Positions 23,404 through 35,343 of a stretch of DNA of 64,000 nucleotides are shown here, in pieces. Location: contig JAVXUO010000377.1 in NCBI GenBank assembly GCA_033065855.1, positions 1 through 64,000 of the forward strand. Direction: 5' to 3'. The stretch is from Escallonia rubra (taxonomy: Eukaryota > Streptophyta > Magnoliopsida > Escalloniales > Escalloniaceae). The notes under the pieces are model-generated. The model was not told the DNA's origin. It searched no databases and was given only the letters and a program-made list of their open reading frames with translations. Within the stretch, counting starts at the first letter, position 1; every line of letters starts with the position of its first letter. The position numbers were made by a program, and so were the translations under genes.

Positions 23404-23949
23404 AGGGGTGAGCATTTAAACCGTTCAAACCAATCTAACCGGTCAAATCGAATCGACCAAACCGATTTAAAGAAACAATTGGTTTGGTTTTTTTTTACCA
23501 AACCGATGTTCGGCTCGGTTTGGTTTTTTCAAAACCGTTCTAAACCGATCCGAACCAAACCGAACCTATATATATCTAATTAAAAATTTATAAATCTTTA
23601 TCTAGTCCTAGTCATTATTTAATTTTTGCTATACTTATGATCTAACCACCACATATATGTGTAAATTCTACCTAATTTCAATAGGTAGGCTCTAAAAAAC
23701 TAGTTATTATGTGTATAAATAATGCAAAATAATCAATATTTAGGCCCAAAAAATCCAAAAATTAATTACTAATCCAAACCGGTCAATCCGTCCAAACCAA
23801 TCCGTTCGATCCGTCCAAACCGTTGAAACCGAACCACTGAAACCGAACCGTTCAACTACGGTTTGGTTTTTTTTCTTCTAAACCGATGGTGGTCGGTTCG
23901 GTTTGGTATTCAGCCTTCAAACCGAACCAACCGAACCGTGCTCACCCCT
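23404..23949. mobile_element. hAT-type MITE (546 bp) with 8-bp TSD
   Basis: The element starts AGGGGTGAGCA and ends TGCTCACCCCT, a perfect 11-bp inverted pair. Flanks are AGGTGGCT (23396-23403) and AGGTGGCG (23950-23957), an 8-bp target duplication with one difference. The arms are filled with repeated AACCGAACC/GGTTCGGTTT sequence, so much of the element folds on itself. It has no coding capacity. Confidence 0.9.
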
Positions 23950-24056
23950 AGGTGGCGGGAGGAGGAGCTGAACCGTAAACGGCTTAAACGTCGTCGTTGG
24001 TTTAAGTATTTTAAATAAACAGAGTGGCTATGCCATGTCATAGTCTTTAGCTGATG

Positions 24057-24338
24057 TGTTAAGTAGGCCAGGTGTAGTTTTCTTAGCGGTAAGAATTGCA
24101 CTGTGGATAATCCGTTATTCCCTCCCTGGGATTGCAGAAGTTTGTTTAAATTATGTTTGTTACTGTTTGTTTAAAACAGAGATTTGTAGAGAGAGAATGC
24201 AATCAAGAAATCATGGAATAGAATCTCTTCCTCCTTCTCTCGTCTTCTCTTGTTTCTTTTTCCCTAATCTGTCAATCTTTCCTTACCAATCGCTGTTGAA
24301 TTACTGAAATTACGTAGTGACTCGAGAGATTCACTACA
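24057..24338 (+). repeat. 5' LTR of the gypsy element
   Basis: The boundary at 24338 is fixed by the primer-binding site. The start at TGTTAAG is the best TG in range and is uncertain because no 3' LTR is present for comparison. Confidence 0.55.
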
Positions 24339-24653
24339 ATTGGTATCTCAGAGCTAAATGCGATCCTGGAAAACTATGCCTCGATCATTGAAGTCATCTC
24401 AAATTGAGACGGATTTGTTCAGTCCAGCCGAAGGTTGGGAGCGTAAACTTGAGACATACGATCTCCGTTTTGGGTCTCTAGATGTGAATCTGGAGACATA
24501 CATAAGAATTACACTGATTTGAAGATGGATCTACTGTCGACGGTGGCCCAAATCAATGCCAAGCTTGAAGCGATGCTAGTAACTAAACCAAATGGCGATG
24601 GATGAGGAACAAGTTGAGGACCACAGCCAGGACAGCCTCAGTTTGGCAGCCCC

Positions 24654-25735
24654 ATGCATAACCAGTTGGGCAGCCCTTCAACACGACTGCAAACGACCAC
24701 CACAGGTACTTCATCCATGAAAACTCCTAAGTTGAACTTTCCTCGTTTTAATGGGGAAAACCCAAGAGGTTGGGTTCGTAAGTGCGAACAGTATTTCGAT
24801 TTTTGTCCCATCCACGACGATTTTATGGTGGCTTACGCTTCGGTTCATTTCGATGAACAAGTGGAGTACTGGTATTCCACCTATATAAAACCCCTGGGGA
24901 CGGTCCGTTGGAAGCAATTTGTAGAGGACCTTTATGCAAGGTTTTCGAACCTATCCAGGGACAGTGTCATAGGTGAGTTTAATCAGTTGAAGCAAGTTAC
25001 ATCTGTAGGAGAGTACTATAATTACTTTGAAGAGCTGAGAGCTCAGGTAGTGGATGAATTTGATATCCTTAACGAAGGATATTTTGTCAAGAGTTTTGTG
25101 GGAGGCTTGAAACCAGAAATTCGGAGCAGGGTCGAGCAGTTCGAAGTGACCACCCTATCTAAAGCCATTCATATTGGTCGAAAAGAAGAAATTGCCATAC
25201 ACAATCTGTTTAGACAACCAAAACCTTCCAACTCATCTTCCTTCCACATATCACCTAGCCAACCATGAATTATTCCATCCTTTAACCCTAAATCGCCAGC
25301 CTCTCCTGTCACTAATGTACCCTTCCAAACCAAACAGCTTGCTACTACCCCCAGATTTTCTCAAACCGGCCAATATCATAAGGGAATTTTACCTACACCT
25401 CAGACTCCACCTTTAAAACCCAACCAACCCATAAAGCATTTGACCTTTGATGAACAACAGTTGAAAAAAGAGCAGGGTTTATGCTTTTGGTGTGATGCCA
25501 AATTTACACCAGGACATCAAAAGGTATGCCCTAAGAAAACCATTGCGATGTTGATTTTGGACCAGAAACCTGAGATTGAAAATTGGGAAGAAGAAGTTGA
25601 TGAGCCAGCTATGACAAAAGTTGAGAAGGAAGATATCACGGAGATAAGTGTCCAGGCCTTAGCTGGTAACACTACACATACCACCCTCAGGGTCAAGGGC
25701 TGGGTTAACAAAAGCCCTTCTCAATTTTGGTAGAT
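24654..25735 (+). pseudogene. gypsy gag with zinc knuckle
   Basis: 24654-25268 is open for 204 codons and contains the Retrotrans_gag core ('PRFNGENPRGWVRKCEQYF', 'WKQFVEDLYARF', 'YYNYFEELRAQV', 'FVGGLKPEI'). A second segment at 25440-25733 carries a knuckle C-x2-C-x4-G-H-x4-C ('CFWCDAKFTPGHQKVC'), the form typical of Reina-like chromoviruses. A stop at 25266-25268 and a frame change separate the two. The reading continues into protease only after a further frame change near 25725. Confidence 0.8.
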
Positions 25736-26480
25736 ACATGATCTACTGACAACTTCATGGACCCTAAATCAGCTGCTAGATTGGGGTTCCAGCTATTTCA
25801 TATCGTTCCTTTCTTGGTAGCCGTGGCTAATAGAGCAAAGGTGCAAAGTAAAGCTATTTGCCAAGGATTTCAGTGGTTAATTGGGGGGGGGGGGGCAAAA
25901 GTTCACCACAGACATGAAAATCCTTCCCTTAGGTGGGTGCGACTGTGTCCTTGGGATGCAGTGGCTTAAGACCTTGGGAAATGTCAACTTCAACTTTGAT
26001 AAGCACACCATTGGGTTCAAGTACCAAGGTCAAGAAGTTGAGCTCTCTGGCAATGAAGTGGTTGGTGCTACTGTCAAGTTGATATCCTGCAAAGCTATGA
26101 CTAAGCTGTTGCAAAGTAATGTGGGGAGCTTGTTTGGACAAATCTTCGCAGTTACAGCTGACCATGACCAATCATCAGGCCAGCTCAACACAGAAATACA
26201 AGCACTGCTAACTGAGTACACATATGTGTTTCAAGAACCTATCCAGCTACCACCACATAGGCAATTTGATCATAGAGTATTATTGCACGAAGGAGCTAAG
26301 CCAGTTAATATTCGGCCTTACAAAGTTTTTTACATCCAAAAGTCAGAAATTGATAAGATTATCAATGATCTTCTGGCAACTGGAATGATACAGCCTAGTA
26401 CCTTTTTCCTTCGCTTCACCAGTGCTGTTAGTAAAAAAGAAAGATGGTACATGGAGGCTGTGTTAATTATCGGGAGTTGA
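25728..26480 (+). pseudogene. gypsy protease and linker
   Basis: The protease active site is broken: the glycine of the DTG triad is a TGA stop (25739-25741), reading DT-stop-S before 'TDNFMDPKSAARLG'. A G homopolymer at 25882-25893 causes a frameshift, after which 'CDCVLGMQWL' and the pre-RT linker ('VFQEPIQLPPHRQFDH') run to 26480. Another frame change falls at about 26450. Confidence 0.8.
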
Positions 26481-27362
26481 ATAAATCCACCCTCAAGGAC
26501 AGGTACCCTATTCCTATAATTGATGAATTACTGGATGAGTTGCATGGTTCTAGCATTTACTCTAAGCTAGATCTAAGGAGTGGGTACCACCAAATCCGAA
26601 TGGTTGATGAAGACATTAACAAAACCGCTTTTAGAACTCATTCGGGCCACTATGAGTTTACTGTCATGCCCTTTGGCCTGACAAACGCACCCGCTACCTT
26701 TCAAAATCTTATGAACAATGTGTTCAAACCTTATCTCAGGAAATTCGTATTGGTGTTCTTTGATGATATCCCGGTGTACAGTCATGATTTAGCTAGTCAC
26801 GTGGTTTATTTGAAATTGGTATTGCAAGTGTTGAGAGATCATCAACTCTATGCCAAAATGAGTAAATGCTCATTTGCCCAAAATCACATAGAGTATTTAG
26901 GGCACATTGTTTCCTCACAAGGTGTAGCTACAGATCAAACTAAGATATCAGCCATGCTGTATAGTGGCCTATACCCAGGAATATTAAGGAGTTGAGGGGG
27001 TTCTTGGGCCTTACTGGTTACTATAGAAAATTTGTTGCAAACTATGGTACAATCAGTAAGCCACTCACTAATTTACTCAAGAAAGATGCATTTGAGTGGA
27101 CTCCTGCAGCTGATTAGTCATTCTCCTACCTCAAGCAAGCTATGTCAACTACTCCAGTTCTGGCCTTACCAAAATTTGCATTACCATTTGAGGTTGAGAC
27201 TGATGCATGCAATACAGGAGTTGGTGCAGTATTAATGCAAAATGGAAGGCCACTTGCTTATTACAGTAAGGCCCTTGGCACTAAGAATGCTGGGCTGTCC
27301 ACCTACGAAAAGGATTTGTTGGCTGTAGTGCAGGGCATCCAAAAATGGAGTTCCTATTTAAG
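26444..27362 (+). pseudogene. gypsy reverse transcriptase and RNase H (partial)
   Basis: Reverse transcriptase motifs are clear: '[15 protein letters not shown]', '[18 protein letters not shown]', and the catalytic box '[12 protein letters not shown]' with both aspartates. A frame change near 26975 leads into '[19 protein letters not shown]', a TAG stop lies at 27115-27117, and RNase H follows ('FEVETDACNTGVGAVLMQ', 'YYSKALG', 'STYEKDLLAVV'). The reading ends at 27362. Confidence 0.85.
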
Positions 27363-27830
27363 TCACCAAGACGGTGAGGGCTTTAGGGTTGCGAGCCCGT
27401 CCCGCCGCGAGGGCCGGAGCCCGTTAGTTGATTGAGCGGGCGACAATGAGCGTCGCGCTACTGAAGATAGCAGGTGAGTGCTATTGAGCGAGAAGTCATT
27501 AGCGCAGCAGGCCCTTGTCCCCTCCCAAGGACAAGGGAGGCCGACCCCCCCTCCTTTGCAAGGAGGGTGGCCGACCCCCTGAACAAGTGGGTGGCCGACC
27601 CCCTTACAAAGTGGGTGGCCGACCCCCTTCTCAGGGGGGTGGCCGACCCCTCGGGGGGGAGGGCACCTTTGGCTTTTCGATCGCCGTACGGATGCTTGAA
27701 GCCCGGAGCGCTTTGACCGAGCAGCGATGTTGAGCAATTTTGACTACCAAGCGAGTGACGTGTCGTGCCACTAGGATCTCTTAGCGGGCCCCGGGGTATA
27801 GTCCGGATAGGTTGTGAACAACTTGCAATT
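27363..27830. repeat. GC-rich block with 26-30 bp minisatellite
   Basis: A GC-rich block abuts the truncated gypsy element. At 27536-27655 the unit 'gggtggccgacccccttac' recurs four to five times with length changes. The ORFs covering it on both strands are products of the repeat. Confidence 0.75.
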
Positions 27831-28417
27831 ATAATTGCATGTAATCGAGTAAATAAAAGTTATCTGATGAGTGTGCACCTGATAACAAGCTCCATATCCT
27901 TTGCCCGATTCATATAGGGAAGGGCCTCCAGCAGCTATTAAGGAAGCAAATGGTGCTTACTCTATAGTGTTGCCATATCCGCAAGCCCCACCTACATTTT
28001 CCCAATAATAACTAAATAAGCTCCAGAAAGGGAAATAATAGAATTATTCCTATGCATTCTCTTAGATTACATTTCCGATGTTATGTAATGCAATAGCTAT
28101 CTGAAAGGGAGTGGCATAAGAACAATTGAGTGCACAAAAGGGGAAATTAATTTATCGATGGCTTTTCCTTTTCCATTTTTATCAACATCTTAATTTTGGT
28201 TGCCAACATGTTTGGTATTGGTTATCTTTTTCCCGTTTCTAACTAATTTTCTCTGTTGTAAAAACTTGGCACCTTTTTTGAAACTAAAGAATAGTAAACG
28301 AAATGAAGTTTAGGTTAGGTTACTAGGCGTAAGCCCACTCGAGTATCTACTGTAGAAGTGATTTCCAAATCAAGCCCGCTCGAATAATTAACGCTTGCCC
28401 TTAGCAGAATAACTTTT
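27831..28417. other. Unassigned AT-rich DNA
   Basis: No gene or transposon end recognised. Confidence 0.5.
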
Positions 28418-28805
28418 AACCCAATTGGATTAAGATATCTGTGATTTAGTTCTAATTGTTAAACTTCTTTATATTAGTTTTCATTCTTTATATAATTTTG
28501 TTAACTGTGCATTGAGCATTTGAGAATTGAGAATTGAGAATTGAGATTGTTGACTGTGCATTGAGCATTTGAGTATTGAGATTTGAGATTGTTGACGGAG
28601 GATGGGACCCAATTGGATTGAGATATCTGTGATTTAGTTCTAATTGTTAGACTTCTTTATATTAATTTTCATTCTTTATATAATTTTGCTAACTGTGCAT
28701 TGAGCATTTGAGAATTGAGATTGTTGACTGTGCATTGAGCATTTGAGAATTGAGATTGTTGACGGAGGATGGGATCCAATTGGATTGAGATATCTGTGAT
28801 TTAGT
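28418..28805. repeat. Tandem duplication of about 180-190 bp plus partial third copy
   Basis: The block starting 'ccaattggattaagatatct' at 28422 recurs at 28612 and, as a stub, at 28778. Within each unit 'gtgcattgagcatttgaga' is itself duplicated, and 'attgaga' is reiterated a variable number of times. Confidence 0.85.
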
Positions 28806-28879
28806 TGAATGGTGGGTTGTTGAAATTAGGTTAATTAGGTTAATTAGGTTAACGCGATATTTTTAACAGCCCTGAGGTG

Positions 28880-29780
28880 AAATTGTGGCTCTGCCACTGG
28901 CTATAATTAGCTCTAATTAGTCACAATTAACCCTAATTAGCTCTAGTTAACCTAATTAGTCGTAATTAACCCTAAGAACCTAATTAACTCTAATTAGCCC
29001 TAATTAGTCCTAATCAACACTAATAAGCTCAATTAAACCCTAATTAGCTCTAATTACTCCTAATTAACACTAATTAGCCCTAACATATCTTGTTAAACCC
29101 TAATTAGATTAATTAAACGCTAACCCTAACTAAACCCTAATTAACCCTAAAGAACACAATTAACCCTAATTGATTATAGTTAGCCTAATTAGTGGTAATT
29201 AACCCTAAGAACCCAATTAACCCTAATTAGCCCTAATTAGGACTAATCAACACTAATCCACACAATTAAGCCTAATTAGCTCTAATTAACCCTAATCAAC
29301 CCTAATTAGCTATAATTAGCCCAATATACTCCTAATTAACACTAATTAACCCTAACATATCTTACTAAACCCTAATTAGATTAATTAATTAAAGCCTAAA
29401 CCCTAACTAAACCCTGATTAAACCTAAGGAACCCAATTAACCCTAATTTATTATAGTTAGCCTAATTAGTCGTAATTAACCTTAAGAACCCAATTAACCC
29501 TAATTAGCCCTAATTAGGACTAATCAACACTAATCCGCACAATTAAATCCCAATTAGCTCTAATTAGCTCTAATTAGCCCTAATTAGTCCTAATCAACCA
29601 TAAACCCTAATTAACCCTAGTTAACCCTAATTAACCCCTAACACATCTCGAAGTAACCCTAATTAAACCTAATTACATACTAATGACTGGAAGTAGCTCT
29701 AATTACCCTATTTAAACCTACCAACCCTAATTACCCTAGTACATCCCTAATTTATCCTAATAAGCTCTTGTACATTCCAT
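28880..29780. repeat. Degenerate CCCTAATTA array with higher-order repeats
   Basis: A unit of about 10 bp (CCCTAATTAA or CCCTAATTAG) fills 900 bp. A larger repeat is visible: the block 'ttatagttagcctaattag' followed by 'aagaacccaattaacccta' occurs near 29170 and again near 29450, with a weaker version at 28930, so the higher-order period is about 260-285 bp. This is the complement of the array inside the CACTA element at 3940-4880, and it lies just upstream of another CACTA transposase. Confidence 0.85.
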
Positions 29781-30509
29781 AATTATTCCATATTCCACAG
29801 AGATGGTTCAATTACCCAATGTTATTAAACCCTGCATTAGGAATATTCATTGTTATTTTGCGAAGTCCATTGACAACGAGTTGGTTCAACTCGTTGCCAA
29901 CGAATTCTAATTACAGTGGAATTGGTAACATATGCAACGATCTTTATGAAATTTTGATATTTTGGAAATATTCTTGCATAAGTTACCAATTTTTGAACGC
30001 ATGCATGCATAAAAACACTTAGTTCCCGTTCAAAGGTACTTATTACAAAATAATGCTTTGTAATAAGCCTTCAGATGTCCAGTTTGGCCAATTTGAAAAA
30101 GTTAAGTGTTTATAAAACAGTGTATCGACTCATGCTCTGTGTTCTATGTCGTGAATATTTGGTACACGTTCTTTTATGTTTCTCCGGGTGCATACATATC
30201 TGGTGTTTTAACATCCGTTAAACCTTGCAAGACAAGATTAAATGAATGTTAGAATACCTAATCGATATCGCGTACTTGGAGAAATACGGGGATGTGTTGC
30301 CGAATTTTTCGCAGACATAAGACTAAGCATGAGTTGGTAACTGTTTTATAAACATGTGCTTTTCTGAATGGGATATGACCACTACCTATTAGAAAATGGA
30401 GGAGATATATATAGACATGTTGTCACATGCATGCATTTATATTTACATCGACCCTGCCTAATTATTGGTCATAATTGAAGGTGGTATATAGTACGTAATC
30501 TCAGTCGTC
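29781..30509. other. Unassigned, possibly CACTA upstream region
   Basis: No CACTA terminus and no gene were found between the array and the transposase start. Confidence 0.4.
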
Positions 30510-33330
30510 ATGTCGGTCGATCAAAATTGGATGAAAAGGAAGAATGTTGATGATTTTAAGGATCGCGTTGATGAATTTCTTGACTTCGCTTACGTGCATC
30601 CTACACATGTTGACTTTGATAAGATAAGGTGTCCGTGCGGTAAATATGAGTTGTTGCATTGGAGAAAAAGAATTGAAGTAAAATGGCATCTTCGTCGATA
30701 CGGTTTTATGGGTGGATACACAAGGTGGACGTAGCATGAGGAAACAATAATATTGTCGTCCAACCTGACTAGTCAACCTGAAGTTAGGGAGAAGGCATTG
30801 TATGATCATCGAGATATGATTATGGATGCTGGGCATGCTAATGTTGACTGGGGTGACGACCGCGGGGATGACAGTCCCCAACAGCCGAACGAGGGGGCTT
30901 ACCAGTTTTATGAGTTGTTGAGAGACGCGGAAGAACCGTTGTGGGATGGAGCTCCGAAACACACACGGTTGTCTGCAGTTAGTAGGTTATTACAGTTGAA
31001 ATCAGACCACGGGGTGAGTGAGAAAGGATTTAATGAGTTTGTTACTTTAATCAAAGAAATTTTGCCTGAAAGAAGCTACCCTCGTCGTACTATGACGCAA
31101 AGAAGATGACGAGGAAACTTGGGTTGAGCTATGAGCGGATAGATGCGTGCAATAACGATTGTGTATTGTTCTGAAAAGAGATTAAGGACTTGACACGGTG
31201 TCTAGTATGTGATCATTCAAGGTACAAACCAGACAAATGAAAGAAGAAAAAATTGCATGGAAGATATTGCGATATTTTCCGGTAACACCAAGGCTTCAGA
31301 GAATGTACTAATCCTCCAATACGGCTGAACATATGAGGGCTCACTGTGAGACTCGTAGCAACAATGCCGATGTGTTGACATACTTAGTGGATGGAGAGGT
31401 GTGGAAGGAGTTTGACCAAAGGCATCCAATCTTTGCTCAGGAAGTTCGAAATGTTAGACTTGGTCTGGCAACCGATAGGTTCAACCTTTTCGGTCAGTCT
31501 AGCACGCCTTACTCCACATGGCCTATTATTATTATCCCGTACAACCTTCCATCAGGCATGTACATGAAGAAGCCGTACATATTTTTGTCATTGCTTATTC
31601 CGGGGCCGTAGTGTCTCGGCGAAGACATAGATGTGTATTTAAGGTCTTCGATTGATGAGTTACAATAGTTATGAAATCATGGAGTCGAAACATATGATGC
31701 ATCCCTTAAACAAAACTTTCAGATGAGGGCTACTTTAATGTGGACTATACATGATTTCACCGCATTGGGAATGACGTGTGGCTGGAGCACACATGGGAAG
31801 TTAGCATGTCCTGCTTATATGGGCGTGAACCCCGGTCATACATTAAAGCACGGTGAAAAGCCCTCGTGGTTCGGATGTCATCGAAAGCTTTTGCCACCGG
31901 ACCATCAGTTTCGTAGGTAGAAGGATAAATTCGACGGGATAATCGAGCATGAGGTTCACACACTGGACTACCCATCTGGTGAGGAAGTGCTCTCATACCT
32001 GGAGGCACTTCATACTAACATACCATACGGCAATGGTGTGCCAGATCAGAAGATTCTAGGATACGGGAAAGAGCACAACTGGAGAAAACATTGTATTTTC
32101 TGGGAGTTACCCTACTGGAGGACACTCATTATTCGGAACAACATGGATGTGATGCACATTGAGAAGAATGTTTTTGATAGTGTGTTTAACACAGTGATGA
32201 ATGTCAAGGGGAAATCTAAAGATCATTTTAAAGCGAGAAGGGATCTACAACAGCTGGGTGTACGCCGTGAATTGCATCCTCGGACAGTTAGCGGGAGAAC
32301 GATACTTCTGAAAGCACCTTACTGTCTAAACAAGAAACAAGTGGATAAAGTATGTCAGTGGATTAAGAATTTGAAGCTTTCGGATGGGTTAGCGTCCAAC
32401 ATATCTCGTTTCTGCAATGTATCGGAATAGAAGTTCCAAGGGATGAAGAGTCACGACCGCCACGTATTCATGGAGAGATTCATTCTTATTTCCTTCAGGG
32501 GACTATTGACATGGCTTGTATGCAAGACTTTGACTGAATTATCTCATTTCTTTCGAGATATATGTTCTTCTATAATCCGGGTGAGTAACATAGAGGTGCT
32601 TGAGAAGAACATTGTGGTGACAATTTGCAAGCTGGAGAAAATCTTCCCACCTTCGTTCTTTGATTCAATGGAGCATTTGCATGTTCACCTGGCCTATGAA
32701 GCTAAGATGGGTGGACCTGTGCAATATCGGTAGATGTATCCATTCGAGAGGTAATCCTTAAACTTGTTACAGTTGTTCGTTTACACTTAATGCAAAACCT
32801 GTTATCATTGATATTCCACCTAACTCGATTCACTAAACTTCTAGGTTCATGTTCCATTTGAAGAAGAAATTCCGTAATAAAGCTCGTGTTGAGGGCTTGA
32901 TTGCGGAGGCTTATGTAATGGAAGAGCTTGTAAACTTTTGTAGCCAATATTTTGGGTCTGATGATGATACAAGGTTGAATCAACTAGGCCGAAATGACCT
33001 CGGATCCAGCACAAATTTGTAAGGGCAATTATTAATATTCAAGTAGTCAGGTAGTCCGTTTAGACGAACTTGTACTCGATGGCTAACGGATGAAGAGTAC
33101 AGTGCTGCAACAATATATGCCCTGCTAAATTATGTTTCAACATTCGTTGAGTAAGTTAATGTCTTAATTAAAAAAAATTACTGTACATAATTGGAAATGT
33201 GTGATAAGCGAGTCAACTATAGTGGTTTGCAGTGGGTTCGATGCAGACTCTTTAATCACTGATCCCGCTGGACTTGAATCTCATCGAAAATCACAATTTG
33301 TACAGTGGTTCAGAAGACGTGTAAGTCTTT
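30510..33330 (+). pseudogene. CACTA TNP2-type transposase (Transposase_21), decayed
   Basis: From ATG 30510 the order is as in autonomous plant CACTA elements. A transposase-associated N-terminal domain comes first ('DQNWMKRKNVDDFKDRV', 'KIRCPCGKYELLHW'). The Transposase_21 core follows ('GLATDRFNLFG', 'YNLPSGMYMKKPYI', 'ALMYD/GCHRKLLP' region, 'NNMDVMHIEKNVFDS'). A DUF4218-like block lies at 32443-32750 ('LEKIFPPSFFDSMEHLHVHL'). C-terminal exons at about 32845-33020 ('NKARVEGLIAEAYVMEEL') and 33075-33330 complete it. Introns are suggested at 32752-32844 and 33150-33230. At least six in-frame stops or frame changes (for example 30732-30734, 31107-31109, 31609-31611, 31918-31920, 32428-32430, 32731-32733) show that it is dead. 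Confidence 0.85.
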
Positions 33331-33426
33331 AACGAAATTATATTATGTGTTATATATAGTTATGTGACCACTTAGTATACTGATTTATCCTTAATTTCTT
33401 TGTACTTTATCTATACAAAGTCAATT

Positions 33427-33800
33427 ATGGATAGAATACGGGCTATTCGTGGTCGGGGTGGAAGCCGAGCTACCTCCTCCCCGGTGGGTTCCACTTCGTC
33501 ATTGCCTGCTGATGAGGAGGCACAAAGTGCTCACGTACAGCAGACGGAGCCTTAGCCCCAGCCGTTGCCCCAGCCCGACGCCGATTCCTCCCACACGCGC
33601 GTTGATTCTCCTTCTTCTGTGGGTTCTACCTCAGGTATATTTGATAACGATGTTTATTCAATTTTTTCTAGCCTTATATTTAAATTATATTTGAATTGTA
33701 TTAATGTTGGTGTTTTGTAGGATCTCGACGAGGCCGATGCCCAACACGCGGGGTATGCATCGACCCCCTGCGTAAACAGAGAGTTACTCTCACCTAGGAG
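33427..33800 (+). pseudogene. 5' part of CACTA ORF1 (Transposase_24-type), partial
   Basis: ATG at 33427 opens 'MDRIRAIRGRGGSRATSS' then Ser/Pro/Gln-rich sequence with a stop (TAG at 33553-33555), a likely intron at 33634-33720 (acceptor 'ttttgtag') and a short acidic exon. Position downstream of TNP2 and the low-complexity start fit the second CACTA gene, but the conserved core is missing. The right terminus of the element was not found. Confidence 0.45.
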
Positions 33801-33934
33801 GGCCAGTAAGTAAAAAAAAAAATCACATCATGCAGTATACGGATTCGTCAATTCTGATAGTTATTACGGTTCACTTATTTAATGTATTTATTTATTTGTT
33901 TGGCAGGATCCTGGAGAATCAGGCGAAGACGAAG

Positions 33935-34035
33935 ATATGTGTGTATGTGTATGTGTATATGTATATGTGATTATGTATGTATATACATACACACACATAT
34001 GTGTGTATGTGCGCACGCGCGCACGCGCACATGAT
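33935..34035. repeat. TG/TA/CA/CG dinucleotide tract
   Basis: Runs of gtgtat, atacac and gcgcac alternate over about 100 bp. The tract is partly self-complementary ('tgtatgtatatacatacaca'). Confidence 0.85.
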
Positions 34036-34037
34036 AT

Positions 34038-34229
34038 AAATATATTGAGTTGATAAAATTTCATATGTGACAACTTAAGTCAAGCTGCCAGCGACGAACG
34101 GGCCCCCTACGCTGTTAATGTGGGCATATATAAATGTACTGAGATGATAAAATTTCATATGTGGCAACTTAAGTCAAGGTGCTGGCGATAAACAGGCCGT
34201 CTATGTTGTTAATGTTGGCAACATATGAT
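34038..34229. repeat. Tandem duplication of about 100 bp
   Basis: The block containing 'gataaaatttcatatgtg' then 'caacttaagtcaag' then 'ctgttaatgt.ggca' occurs twice (from about 34053 and 34148). It is followed by unassigned DNA to 34456. Confidence 0.8.
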
Positions 34230-34454
34230 GGACTAGTTTCTCTTAACAGAATCCTAGGAGTGGTTGCAATTGTGTTGCGTACCACTCTAGCTCCGATGCT
34301 TGGAACTTGCTTCGATGATAGTCTATAATTTTTCCATTCTCTGTACTTGAGATGGTTCTTTGAACATTTTTGGCCTCATAAATCTTACTAAAACAAGCAA
34401 AGTTCTAGCTACTGTTTGAAAGAAATACAATAAAAATGAGAAAGAAACATAATC

Positions 34455-34456
<2 letters not shown>

Positions 34457-34492
<36 letters not shown>
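34457..34492. repeat. (AT)n microsatellite at left edge of the large MULE
   Basis: About 18 AT units directly abut the MULE terminus GGAGCTGATCC at 34493. Confidence 0.95.
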
Positions 34493-34494
<2 letters not shown>

Positions 34495-34762
34495 AGCTGA
34501 TCCGTTGAGAGCGTGGGCAAAATAGGAGAAGTTGCAAGCGCGATCTGACCGTACATCCCGAAAGATGGACGGCCCAGATCGTGCCTTTTTCGAAAGTTGT
34601 CAGTCGTCCGCCATACAGTTTGGCGGACGTTTTTTTTTACCAAATTGCCCCTCCGTGCCGTCCCCTAAACTGTATGGCGGAGGACATTAAAGTCCTGATG
34701 GGAGACAGCCAAAAAGACGTCCGTGATACTGTGTATCGGACGTCCCTAGGCTGGCACCTGTC
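34493..34762 (+). repeat. Left TIR of the large MULE
   Basis: It contains three dyads related to GTCCGC...GCGGAC (near 34606, 34665 and 34720). It pairs with 47143-47402. Confidence 0.92.
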
Positions 34763-35052
34763 AGGGCCTGTCCCGTCAGTTTTTTCGGCAATGACGGTTA
34801 TCTTGTCCTTATCTGTCACGTGAACAGTGTCCGCTACACAGTTTAGCGAACGTTATATCCATCCGCGATACTGTATCGTGGACGTAATAGCCATCCGTGA
34901 TACTGTATTGTAGACGTTCAATATACTTTCAAACGACAGTAACTACGGCACTCTTCTCCACTCTCTCTACTCACAAAATTTCTCAGCGGCGTTGGCAAGC
35001 ATACCGGCATAATTCCGTCTTAAGAACACCTTTAATATCCTAAATCGATCAC

Positions 35053-35334
35053 GTAAGTTCACAAAATCTACACTTTTTTTCGTTTGTAATCTTCAGTTGT
35101 GATGAATATTGCGTTTTATATATGTATGTTTTTGTTCTTGTGCAAGCGTTTGTAAAATCCGATTCCGTATATGTATATATATTTATACATATGAGTACAT
35201 ATGCTAACATTGTATGCATCATTCATGTGCTTGCGTTATATGTATTATGCATGTGCTAGCGTCGTATTTTTGCGAGCGATTATCAAAATCCAAAACGTAA
35301 AATCCAAACTGAGAAGGTTTTTCCATAATTTCAG
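35053..35334 (+). other. 5'-UTR intron of the PMD gene
   Basis: A donor GTAAGT at 35053 and an acceptor TTTCAG ending 35334 bracket 282 bp upstream of the ATG at 35344. A CT-rich leader lies before it (34955-35050). A leader intron close to the TIR suggests that the TIR supplies the promoter. Confidence 0.6.
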
Positions 35335-35343
35335 TTGCAAAAA

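Larger units (their letters stand above)
24057..27362 (+). mobile_element. Ty3/gypsy (chromovirus, Reina-like) retrotransposon, 3'-truncated
   Basis: A probable LTR (24057-24338, TGTTAAGTAGG to CACTACA) is followed two bases on by the primer-binding site TGGTATCTCAGAGC (24341-24354). The internal region encodes gag, a zinc knuckle, protease, reverse transcriptase and RNase H in that order, with decay. The match stops at 27362 in RNase H ('GIQKWSSYL'), where unrelated GC-rich DNA begins. Integrase, chromodomain and 3' LTR are absent. Confidence 0.85.

Noticed and set aside
27363-27737. Gly/Pro/Arg-rich ORFs on both strands
   Set aside because: Encoded by the GGCCGACCCCC minisatellite.
28880-29780. 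Interstitial telomere
   Set aside because: The unit is about 10 bp (CCCTAATTAA/G), not the plant heptamer CCCTAAA, and it is degenerate.
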